DNA of 17,058 nt. Origin: an uncultured Ignavibacteria bacterium. GTDB lineage: Bacteria; Bacteroidota; Ignavibacteria; Kapaibacteriales; UBA961. The notes beneath the pieces were generated by a model. It saw nothing but the letters and a program-made list of their open reading frames with translations. It was not told where the DNA came from and ran no database searches. The position numbers were made by a program, and so were the translations under genes. The DNA lies in NCBI GenBank assembly GCA_937868245.1, contig CALMMI010000285.1, positions 1-17,058 on the forward strand, in the 5' to 3' direction. Positions within the stretch are counted from its first letter, which is position 1; each line of letters starts with the position of its first letter. Shown piece after piece: positions 1 to 6,613 of the stretch.

Positions 1-1
1 T

Positions 2-277
2 CTTGTGCCGATGATTAGTGGGGGGGGTTGCTGTGTGGTGGGAGGGGGGGCTTGGGCGGAAGATATTGATACAGTAATGAAACTTGGAATGAACCACCCG
101 ATGGGACCCCTGACCCTTGCCGATTTTATCGGTTTGGACGTATGCCTTTCGATTATGGAAGTGCTCCATACAGGTTTGGGTGATGATAAATATCGCGCTT
201 GTCCTCTTTTGAGAAAGATGGTTGCGGCTGGATGTTTGGGACGGAAATCGGGTAAGGGATTCTTTACGTATGCTTGA
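2..277 (+). CDS. hbd: 3-hydroxybutyryl-CoA dehydrogenase, C-terminal fragment (5' end outside window)
   Basis: This is the last ~91 codons of a roughly 280-290 residue enzyme. The family oxidises or reduces 3-hydroxyacyl-CoA and acetoacetyl-CoA with NAD(P) in butyrate, PHB or beta-oxidation type metabolism in the cytoplasm. The visible part is the helical C-terminal dimerisation domain: AEDIDTVMKLGMNHPMGPL, then LADFIGLD, CPLLRKMVAAG and the terminal GRKSGKGFFTY, all hallmarks of the family. The Rossmann domain and the catalytic Ser/His/Glu lie upstream of the window. Residues before AEDID are abnormal: a Gly-rich run replaces the usual helix that follows PMINEA. That stretch is G-corrupted DNA, so its translation should not be trusted. 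The GTG at position 5 is an internal codon, not a start. The family call is firm; exact chain-length specificity cannot be judged. Confidence 0.88.
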   Translation, partial: LVPMISGGGCCVVGGGAWAEDIDTVMKLGMNHPMGPLTLADFIGLDVCLSIMEVLHTGLGDDKYRACPLLRKMVAAGCLGRKSGKGFFTYA

Positions 278-319
278 TGTTTATAACTGAAGTAATCCAT
301 TCGGTCAATGAGGGAAGAA

Positions 320-682
320 GAAGCCACCCCGTCCTTCGGACACCCCTCCAAGGGATGGGAATTTCGTTCTGAGTGTAAGTGTCTTTGTCTTAAATTCCCC
401 GTCCTTTGGAGGGGTTGGGGTGGTGAGGCCAAGTAGAAAAAAAAGAAGCCACCCCTTCCTTGGGACACCCCCCCAAGGGAGGGGATTTTCGTTTTGAGCG
501 TAAGTGTCTTTGTCTTAAATTCTCCTCCTTAGGAGGGGGTGGGGTGGGTGAGTCCAAGCAGAAAAAAAGAAGCCACCCCGTCCTTCGGACACCCCTCCAA
601 GGGATGGGAATTTGTCCCGGGCGTAAGTGTCTTTGTCTTAAATTCCCCTCCTTTGGAGGGGTTGGGGTGGTGAAGCTAAGCA
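320..682. repeat. Three direct copies of a ~124 bp GC-rich imperfect-palindromic intergenic repeat
   Basis: Copies begin at about 320, 445 and 569 (periods 125 and 124). Each opens with GAAGCCACCCC, runs through a CACCCCTCCAAGGG or similar arm, a middle part containing GTAAGTGTCTTTGTCTTAAA, and a closing arm such as TTTGGAGGGGTTGGGGTGG. The opening and closing arms are mutually complementary, so each unit can fold into a long hairpin with a ~40 nt loop. Copy 2 has diverged most in the arms. The unit resembles the GC-rich CCACCCC/GGGGTGG palindromes scattered between genes in many Bacteroidota-related genomes. The array fills most of the 566 bp gap between the dehydrogenase and the TPR gene. 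Function is unknown; transcription termination or RNA processing after the dehydrogenase is possible. Confidence 0.85.
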
Positions 683-698
683 GGGTATATTAATACCT

Positions 699-728
699 AT
701 AGTTCAATTCACTTTTGAATTGAACTAT
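699..728. repeat. Perfect 12-bp inverted repeat upstream of the TPR gene
   Basis: ATAGTTCAATTC and GAATTGAACTAT are exact reverse complements separated by 6 nt (ACTTTT). No T-run follows on either side, so it is not a textbook terminator. It lies 115 bp upstream of the TPR start codon. It could be an operator, or a weak terminator or processing hairpin for the upstream transcript. A TATAAT hexamer sits downstream at 774-779, but no convincing -35 partner is at the right distance. Confidence 0.6.
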
Positions 729-843
729 TCAGTTTGAAGGAAGTTTGGGGAAGTTTTGTTAATGTTTTTGGACTATAATCTGCCCTAAAAATTTTCATAA
801 ACCACAAACGTCGAAGCATTTTTTTTAACTATCAAAAAAAACT

Positions 844-1884
844 ATGAAAACAATAGCAGACATCATAAAAGAGGGCTATGCTCATTGGAACGAACCTGAC
901 CGTCTGGCACAAATTGGTGCTGAACTTGAATCGCGAACACGTCTATCAGAGGCACGCACATTTTTAGAGAGGTCAATTGCACTTGCTCCAGAAAACCCTG
1001 AACCTTATACTTCTCTCGCATTTGCTTATTTCCGTGATAACGGAAGCCAGGCTGAAGATGGGGAAAAAACATTTGTTGATGGTATCGAGGCTACAAATTC
1101 CGATTTTCTTAAAGCATGGTATGTTGCTTTTCAGGAAGATGAAACGATTGCTTCCCTTTTGATAGACGAAGTAAAGAATTCTAATGACCTGGCTGTTCAA
1201 TTTACACTTGCGGGCAGTTTGCTTTGGCGTGGCAAAGCTGATGAAAGCTACGACCTCTACAAAAAAACAATTGCACTCGTACCGGAAGGCACAGCTCCTA
1301 AAGGGCTTGATTCGTATTGCTCCTCGATGTGCTGGATGATTTCGCAAAAACCTGAGATTAATCTTGAAAATGATGTTCTTCCTCATGTTAAGAACATCAT
1401 CAAGTCAGCACCGGAATCTTATGGTAACCATGCACTTGAATTACAAGTGTATCAGGCTCTCCAGAATTGGGAAAAAGTGAAGGAAACAGCCCAGAGAATT
1501 TTAAGATCGTTCCCTGATGAAGAAACTACAATGTTAGCTCTTGCAATTGCATACGAGAAATTAGAAGACCATGACCATGCAATTATATGGCTGAACAGAG
1601 CAATAGGAGCAAAACCAAGTTTTGTACGGGCAAGGGTCAATATTGCAAAAATTTATGAAAAACAAGGAAAGTTGGAACTTGCCGAAGAAGTTATGAGGGA
1701 AATTCCAATTGCGAATCCGGGGTATAATTTTGGAAAAATCAATCTATCTATTTTCTTATATCGCAACGGAAAGCAAGATGAAGCTCTGGAAATTTTCAGA
1801 GCAGGTTACTCAAAATTAAAACCATGGGAAAAATCCGGTGTGGAAAATTCACCGGAAGGAAAAGCAATGATGGAAAAGATGTAG
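844..1884 (+). CDS. TPR-repeat protein, cytoplasmic
   Basis: A 346-residue protein with no signal peptide or membrane segment. Several tetratricopeptide-like helical pairs are visible: about residues 33-66 (SEARTFLERSIALAPENP), ~115-150 (LLWRGKADESYDLYKKTIAL), ~200-230, ~235-295 (LALAIAYEKLEDHDHAIIWL, then IYEKQGKLELAEEVM) and ~300-325 (LYRNGKQDEALEIFRAGY). TPR arrays act as protein-binding scaffolds; no catalytic domain is seen and the partner is unknown. The ATG follows a run of A residues with no Shine-Dalgarno site. The gene is monocistronic: a repeat array lies before it and a strong hairpin terminator begins ~20 bp after its stop. A specific function cannot be assigned. Confidence 0.85.
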   Translation: MKTIADIIKEGYAHWNEPDRLAQIGAELESRTRLSEARTFLERSIALAPENPEPYTSLAFAYFRDNGSQAEDGEKTFVDGIEATNSDFLKAWYVAFQEDETIASLLIDEVKNSNDLAVQFTLAGSLLWRGKADESYDLYKKTIALVPEGTAPKGLDSYCSSMCWMISQKPEINLENDVLPHVKNIIKSAPESYGNHALELQVYQALQNWEKVKETAQRILRSFPDEETTMLALAIAYEKLEDHDHAIIWLNRAIGAKPSFVRARVNIAKIYEKQGKLELAEEVMREIPIANPGYNFGKINLSIFLYRNGKQDEALEIFRAGYSKLKPWEKSGVENSPEGKAMMEKM

Positions 1885-1904
1885 AAAGAAGAAAAGAAGA
1901 ATTT

Positions 1905-1953
1905 AAAGCCCTGCTTCTCACGAACAAATTGTGAGGGGCAGGGTTTTCTTTTG
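1905..1953 (+). terminator. Rho-independent terminator of the TPR gene
   Basis: A 13-bp stem (CCCTGCTTCTCAC at 1909-1921 with GTGAGGGGCAGGG at 1931-1943, two G-U pairs) has a 9-nt loop and is followed directly by TTTTCTTTT. It starts about 20 bp after the TPR stop codon. Confidence 0.9.
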
Positions 1954-2032
1954 TAACCAATTTGAAGCCGTCACCCTCTATGGTTGTAGAACGGCAGATT
2001 TATTTTTCCTTTTTCTTTTCCCAGAGGTTTGT

Positions 2033-3727
2033 ATGAAAAAATATATTTATTTCGCTTGTATGGTGTTTGCAAGTACTACTTCTTATGCCGTAGAACCCAA
2101 AACGATAACCTCAAAAGTAGATGCTGTAACAGTGTATTACGACCGTGCTTTGGTAACACGCAGCGGGAATATCTCATTGCAAACGGGTATGCAAAGTGTT
2201 GTATTCGGCGGGCTGCCTGCGGGAGTACTTGATAATACTATTAGGGTTTCAGGCGAAAGTGCCGGGGCTGCAATACTGGACATGCAAGTTGAAAACGCTA
2301 CCACAACTCCTCCACCCACAGACAGTGTTGAACAAAAAAGGGTGAAAGTACTGCAAGACAGAATTAAAGTCCTTCAAGAAACATTACAGGATTACACTGA
2401 TAGAATTACGATAATCAATAAGCAAACAAACTACGTTGATCAAATAAAAGTCCCTACGGTAGCAGCCACCAATGAAGACATGAAAATAATGCGCCCAACT
2501 ATTGATGATTGGCAAAAATTCTTGGGTTTTATGGATAATAACGGGAATCGCCTTTTTGCAGAACTTCGAAAATATGAACGGCTTTCTGTTGATATGCGTA
2601 ATCGGATTGATTCTCTTCAAAGGCAGATTTCATCACCCAATAGAGGCGTAACTAAAAGCATCAAAAATATTATCGTGGATTTGGATGTTGCAAGAGCGGG
2701 GGACGTTAATCTGACGATCAGCTATGTAATCCAAGGAGCAAGTTGGCAACCACTTTATGATGTGCGTGTAATGAAAGCTGCCAAAGAAGTGCAGCTTGAC
2801 TACAGGGCATCAATCCGCCAAACAACCGGGGAAGATTGGAATAATGTAAATATTACACTTTCTACCGCACGTCCGGAAGTTGGTGGAATTGAGCCTAAAC
2901 TCTCTGCATGGTATGTAAATGCAAATGAACCGCCTAAAATTGTAGAAAAGAGCAGAAGAAAGGATTCAGAAGTTTCTGTTGCCAGTCTCTCTTCTTCAAT
3001 GGGAGTACGGTCACACAGTGTAGATGCAGTGAGAATAAATGGTGTTCAAACTCAGGATGATTTTTACAGACCAATGACAGAGCCTATAGCGAGTGTAGTT
3101 TCAGATTACTATTCAGTCTTATTTGATATTCCATCAAAATCAACTGTTCTTGCAGACGGAAGACCGCATAAAGTGATGATTTCCAAACTGAAATTCGCAA
3201 CGGAATTTGATTATAGTGCCACCCCTAAGCTCTCATCAAATGTCTATCTGCGCGCTACAATTAAAAATACCTCTGAATTGCCATTGCTGCCCGGAACTGC
3301 AAATATTTTCAGTGACAGGGATTTTGTAAGCCAGGTTTCAATGCCTCTTGTATCCCCAACTGAAACATTCAATACATCACTTGGAGTGGATCAGGCAATC
3401 AAAATACAACGTACCCGCGTGAATAGAACGAACGAAACAAACGGAGTTTTTACCAAAAACCGAAAAGTTATTTATGAATATGAATATACACTACAGAACA
3501 ATCGGAAAAACGATGCTTCTGTAGAAATTCACGACCAAATTCCACTCTCACAATCTGAAAAAATGATAGTGGAACTCATGAAACCTCAAGGCGAAGAAAC
3601 TGAAAAAGATAACTATGGAATGATTGCCTGGAAGTATATAGTAAAGCCGACTGAAAAGAAAGTCTGGACAATAAAATACAGTGTAGAATATCCATCTGAG
3701 TATTTAACTTCAGGGATAGAACCGTAA
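2033..3727 (+). CDS. Secreted MuiA-family protein (DUF4140/DUF4139)
   Basis: A 564-residue exported protein. The start at 2033 is chosen because it gives a clean signal peptide (MKKYIYFACMVFASTTSYA, cut before V20) and has AGAGG 5 nt upstream. The open frame runs 34 codons further upstream, but that stretch overlaps the preceding terminator. Residues ~25-90 carry the DUF4140-type start (VDAVTVYYDRALVTRSG). Residues ~95-200 are helical and probably coiled coil (KVLQDRIKVLQETLQDYTDR). Residues ~215-560 match DUF4139 (TISYVIQGASWQPLYDVRV, GEDWNNVNITLSTARPEVGG, and the final IKYSVEYPSEYL). The family is named for the Azotobacter MuiA mucoidy inhibitor, but its biochemical role is not established. 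Location is probably periplasm or cell surface. It stands alone between two terminators. Confidence 0.88.
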   Translation: MKKYIYFACMVFASTTSYAVEPKTITSKVDAVTVYYDRALVTRSGNISLQTGMQSVVFGGLPAGVLDNTIRVSGESAGAAILDMQVENATTTPPPTDSVEQKRVKVLQDRIKVLQETLQDYTDRITIINKQTNYVDQIKVPTVAATNEDMKIMRPTIDDWQKFLGFMDNNGNRLFAELRKYERLSVDMRNRIDSLQRQISSPNRGVTKSIKNIIVDLDVARAGDVNLTISYVIQGASWQPLYDVRVMKAAKEVQLDYRASIRQTTGEDWNNVNITLSTARPEVGGIEPKLSAWYVNANEPPKIVEKSRRKDSEVSVASLSSSMGVRSHSVDAVRINGVQTQDDFYRPMTEPIASVVSDYYSVLFDIPSKSTVLADGRPHKVMISKLKFATEFDYSATPKLSSNVYLRATIKNTSELPLLPGTANIFSDRDFVSQVSMPLVSPTETFNTSLGVDQAIKIQRTRVNRTNETNGVFTKNRKVIYEYEYTLQNNRKNDASVEIHDQIPLSQSEKMIVELMKPQGEETEKDNYGMIAWKYIVKPTEKKVWTIKYSVEYPSEYLTSGIEP

Positions 3728-3819
3728 AGCATTTTGAATCACCCTCTCACCTTTCCCATCACACTCGGTAGGGGTAAAATACTGGAGGATTACAGTAAAT
3801 ATCCAACAGTATTTTAGCA

Positions 3820-3871
3820 AACAAGCTCGGTACGATGTAGTTTTTATGTCGTGTCGGGCTTGTTGTTTTTT
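3820..3871 (+). terminator. Rho-independent terminator of the MuiA-like gene
   Basis: A 17-bp stem (AACAAGCTCGGTACGAT at 3820-3836 with GTCGTGTCGGGCTTGTT at 3848-3864, fully paired if four G-U pairs are allowed) and an 11-nt loop are followed by G and six T residues. The orientation fits the + strand gene that ends at 3727. Confidence 0.88.
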
Positions 3872-3956
3872 ATAAGAAACACGTAAAAAAGTAAGATTCT
3901 AAAGGTAGGCGATGAATTTAAAAAATAGTAGATTTATTTGTTAAATGTAAAATGTT

Positions 3957-3989
3957 AACGGGAAATGTACATTACGTGCATTTCCCGTT
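3957..3989 (-). terminator. Strong hairpin 3' of the purine nucleoside phosphorylase gene
   Basis: AACGGGAAATG (3957-3967) pairs perfectly with CATTTCCCGTT (3979-3989). The stem extends by three more pairs, one a U-G, to leave a 5-nt loop, giving about 14 bp in total. It lies 52 bp beyond the phosphorylase stop on the - strand. The following - strand sequence (AACATTTTACATTT) is only moderately T-rich, so termination is likely but not certain. It also separates the two convergent transcription units. Confidence 0.6.
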
Positions 3990-4041
3990 TGCTTATAGGT
4001 AATACATTTCTATCAAATGACACCATATTCAAGCGAATCTT

Positions 4042-4875
4042 CTACAACCTACCAACAAGCTCCACAAGTAATTTAGTAAGTAATGGCTCAGCTCGTCCGG
4101 CTGTCTCGATAATTTCAGCTACAGAAATCGGTTTCAATGCTTCAGGGAAACACTCATCAGTAATAATCGATAGCCCCAGTACTTCCATCCCGGCGTGTCG
4201 TGCGACTATATTTTCTGGAATAGTACTCATCCCCACAACATCAGCACCGATTGTCCGTAAAAAGCGATATTCTGCCCGTGTCTCGAGATTTGGTCCGGAA
4301 ACGGCAACATATACCCCTTTTTGAAGTTTGATTGCATTTTCGAGAGCAATCTTTTCTGCCATTGCTATTAAACGGTGGGAATACGGCTCGCTCATATCAG
4401 GGAAACGGTCTCCGAGAGTATTATCGTTTGCGCCTATGAGGGGATTATCACCCAAGAGATTGATATGGTCATCCATAAGCATAATATCAGCTTTTCGGTA
4501 TAATGGATTCAAAGCCCCGCACGCATTGGAGATGAGCAAGGTTTCCACTCCCAAAGCCTTCATTACCCGCACAGGGAATGTGATTTGCTTCATGGAATAC
4601 CCCTCGTAGTAATGGAAGCGACCTTGCATAGCTATTACAGTTTTACCGGATAACGTACCGATAATCAATTTCCCGCGATGTGATTCTACTGTGGATAGAG
4701 GAAAGTGGGGTATCTCATCATAAGGGATGATAACTTCCGCCTTGATTTCATGCGCCATGCGTCCAAGCCCTGTGCCAAGGATTATCCCTACTGTGGGCTG
4801 TGCAGTGGTTCTTTGTCGTAATGATGCTACAGTTTCATCGATTTGTTTTCGTAACTCTAAGTTTTGTGATTGCAT
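4042..4875 (-). CDS. punA: Purine nucleoside phosphorylase, trimeric (PNP/MTAP) family
   Basis: A 277-residue cytoplasmic enzyme, normal length for the family. It splits purine (deoxy)nucleosides with phosphate into free base and (deoxy)ribose-1-phosphate for purine salvage. Visible motifs: phosphate loop GTGLG (34-38, usually GSGLG), ESHRGKL (64-70), GRFHYYEGY (85-93, with the conserved Arg and His), SNACGALNP (116-124), DHINL, SGPNLET (193-199, Glu198 being the base-binding Glu), GMSTIPE (215-221) and SIITDECFPE (236-245). Asp240 sits where human PNP has Asn243; Asp at this site is the MTAP-like state and could widen base specificity to 6-amino purines. The ATG is preceded by an AT-rich leader with no clear Shine-Dalgarno site. 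The gene lies 189 bp after the MFS gene on the same strand, with a palindromic repeat between them. Confidence 0.93.
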   Translation of the reverse strand: MQSQNLELRKQIDETVASLRQRTTAQPTVGIILGTGLGRMAHEIKAEVIIPYDEIPHFPLSTVESHRGKLIIGTLSGKTVIAMQGRFHYYEGYSMKQITFPVRVMKALGVETLLISNACGALNPLYRKADIMLMDDHINLLGDNPLIGANDNTLGDRFPDMSEPYSHRLIAMAEKIALENAIKLQKGVYVAVSGPNLETRAEYRFLRTIGADVVGMSTIPENIVARHAGMEVLGLSIITDECFPEALKPISVAEIIETAGRAEPLLTKLLVELVGRL

Positions 4876-4923
4876 AAGGTTGAATTTTAACTTTATAATT
4901 GATTTGTTATATGTGCTAAAATA

Positions 4924-5012
4924 GGAAAGTATCTTTATATTTCGACAAGCTCAATATGACTGACAAGTTTCGTCACATTGAGCCCGTCGAAATGTTCAAT
5001 TACTTGCCAAAT
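4924..5012 (-). repeat. Dispersed 89-bp palindromic repeat, copy A
   Basis: Its reverse complement aligns without gaps to 13208-13296 (69 of 89 identical by hand count). The core can form a long stem: on the - strand, TTTCGACGGGCTCAATGTGA pairs with the matching arm ending TTGTCGAAA, the differences being G-U pairs in RNA from that strand. Outer ends AAGTAATTGAAC and AAAGATACTTTCC are shared by both copies. It sits 52 bp past the MFS stop, in the same sense as the MFS transcript, and may end or stabilise that RNA. TTTCGACaaGCTCA-type palindromes are known as widespread intergenic repeats. Confidence 0.85.
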
Positions 5013-5064
5013 ATCATAATTATATGGAGTGTCGTTTTTGACCTGATACGTTTTTTATATATAA

Positions 5065-6252
5065 TCAAACTGCAGGTTGTACAACCGCATGTTTACGAAG
5101 TAAGAATAACGATACAATCCCCGGCACTAAGAATATTCCTGCAGTTATCAAAAAGGCATCGGATAACGAATAAGTGTCGGCAATCCATCCGATTACCGGA
5201 CCGAGACATGAGAAAATCAATCGAACCAAGAGATTCCCTACCGATAAAACGGTTGCCCGTTTATCTGATGAAATTAATGAGTTGATGTATCCGTAAAATG
5301 TCGGCTGTCCCATCCCACGAACTATGTAAAATAACACAAGGAATCCAATCGCCCATAAGGAATGGAAAACTGCTGTAAGGATATACCCTGAAACTGAGAG
5401 GATTATAAGCATACTCAGAACATTCATTCTGCCAATTTTCTTTTCAATCTTGTGCGCTGAGAACGAAAAGAAACCTACTGAAAATTGCAGTGCAGCCCAT
5501 GTAAAACCAAACCACCAAATCGGTAAACCTGCAAGTTTCAAATACGGCTGGATAAACCATACCATCGTAAGGGTAGAGGCGTTGACTATGGAAGAATACA
5601 CTATCAGCCATTTAAGTTCGGAATGTCCGTGCATTGCATACACCACTATTTCCCAAACTGCACGAAAATTGCCTTTTGAGGTATCCAACTTCGTTCTTGG
5701 CGGCTCAGTGAGCATCATCGCAAGAGGGATTGTAAACAATAGAATACCTGTTTCCACATAAAACGGCAATCGTAAACTTATTGCTGCAAGCAATCCGCCG
5801 ATAATACTGGCAACACCTTCGGAGGTATTGCCGACCGACATCAACCGTCCTTCGTATTTAGAATATTCCGATTTACGACCAAGAACAAGCAGTGAATCAT
5901 ACACTATGGCAGAATCAGTACCTGAAATAAAACTGATTGCACAACCTAATGTCATCTCAGCTATAAAAAATCCCCAAAAACCTTCGGCAAGAGAATACAG
6001 GGCAAACCCGGCAAAACTTAGTAAACATCCTGCAATCATTGTTCGCTTACGTCCAACTACATCCGAAAAATACCCCGAAGGTATTTCAAAAAGAACAACG
6101 AGAGCAGAGAATGCCGATTGTATCAACAATATCTGCTGCATCGTAAGCCCGGCATGTTGGTAAAACAATACCATTGTTGACATTACGAGCAAAAACCAGC
6201 GCAATATTCTAATAAAGAACATCAACCGGAGATTACGTTCAAACGGGTTCAT
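5065..6252 (-). CDS. Major facilitator superfamily transporter
   Basis: A 395-residue inner-membrane protein with about 12 hydrophobic helices, normal for MFS. The family motif A, G-x-x-x-D-x-x-G-R-K-R, is present at residues 60-70 (GYFSDVVGRKR) between helices 2 and 3, preceded by FEIPS. A hydrophilic central loop (EPPRTKLDTSKGNFRAVW) separates the two halves. The start at 6252 is chosen because its ATG overlaps the TGA stop of the upstream small gene (ATGA), a typical translational coupling; the 12 upstream in-frame codons from 6288 would overlap that gene by 40 bp. Transport would be secondary, driven by an ion gradient. The substrate cannot be named; drug efflux and solute uptake are both possible. 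Confidence 0.88.
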   Translation of the reverse strand: MNPFERNLRLMFFIRILRWFLLVMSTMVLFYQHAGLTMQQILLIQSAFSALVVLFEIPSGYFSDVVGRKRTMIAGCLLSFAGFALYSLAEGFWGFFIAEMTLGCAISFISGTDSAIVYDSLLVLGRKSEYSKYEGRLMSVGNTSEGVASIIGGLLAAISLRLPFYVETGILLFTIPLAMMLTEPPRTKLDTSKGNFRAVWEIVVYAMHGHSELKWLIVYSSIVNASTLTMVWFIQPYLKLAGLPIWWFGFTWAALQFSVGFFSFSAHKIEKKIGRMNVLSMLIILSVSGYILTAVFHSLWAIGFLVLFYIVRGMGQPTFYGYINSLISSDKRATVLSVGNLLVRLIFSCLGPVIGWIADTYSLSDAFLITAGIFLVPGIVSLFLLRKHAVVQPAV

Positions 6253-6479
6253 TGTTTCTTTGCTTTGGCGGAATCCAATGCCCTCCAAATAGAATCTTGC
6301 ACATGAGTTTCAAGCTTGCGGGCTGAGTCAATTTCTTCCTCCAGATAATGAAGTTTGCGTTCACGACGTTCCCATTTAGTGCGCAAACGTTCGCAGCTGT
6401 TCAGTGTTGAGATGAGGATTATCAATAGTAAACATGCAAATGTATGTAATAGAATCGATTGAAGTTTACTGTGTCTCAT
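6249..6479 (-). CDS. Small lipoprotein or membrane-anchored coiled-coil protein, coupled to the MFS gene
   Basis: A 76-residue protein that I do not recognise as a named family. Residues 1-28 form a basic start plus a hydrophobic stretch (LLLIILISTLNS) ending in Cys29, giving a plausible lipobox L-N-S-C. Residues 30-76 are highly charged and helical (RTKWERRERKLHYLEEEID), probably a short coiled coil. Alternatively it is a single-pass membrane protein of FtsB/DivIC-like architecture in which the Cys is incidental. The stop overlaps the MFS start by four bases, so the two are very likely made together. No Shine-Dalgarno site is evident upstream. It may be an accessory to the transporter, but nothing in the sequence proves that. 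Confidence 0.68.
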   Translation of the reverse strand: MRHSKLQSILLHTFACLLLIILISTLNSCERLRTKWERRERKLHYLEEEIDSARKLETHVQDSIWRALDSAKAKKQ

Positions 6480-6499
6480 GGTAGTTGTATGATTAAATA

Positions 6500-6560
6500 T
6501 AAATAAAAAGCGGTTGCTCTTTTCAAGACACTACAATAGTTCTTAATGAGAGCAACCGCT
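6500..6560 (-). terminator. Terminator of the S1-domain gene
   Basis: On the - strand AGCGGTTGCTCT (6560-6549) pairs perfectly over 12 bp with AGAGCAACCGCT (6520-6509), with a 28-nt loop, and is followed by TTTTATTTA. It lies ~54 bp after the S1-gene stop and just before the small lipoprotein gene, which therefore needs its own promoter or read-through. Confidence 0.8.
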
Positions 6561-6613
6561 ATTATGAGTTATCGATCGGCGTAAACTTTAGAAGCAAACG
6601 CTGCTCGAGAGAC

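Noticed and set aside
320..682. Possible CRISPR array
   Set aside because: Only three long ~124-bp units, each itself a palindrome with no short repeat plus unique spacer pattern, and no cas genes nearby.
460..693. Open frame of 77 codons inside the repeat array
   Set aside because: It consists wholly of the GC-rich palindromic repeat units read as protein, with the same peptide repeated; no family match and no ribosome binding site.
1931..2032. N-terminal 34-codon extension of the MuiA-like protein
   Set aside because: It overlaps the arm and T-tract of the TPR terminator and precedes a perfect signal peptide that starts at 2033 with an upstream AGAGG.
6253..6288. Upstream start (6288) for the MFS transporter
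   Set aside because: It would overlap the small lipoprotein gene by 40 bp; the ATG at 6252 gives the classic 4-base ATGA overlap and a normal MFS N-terminus.
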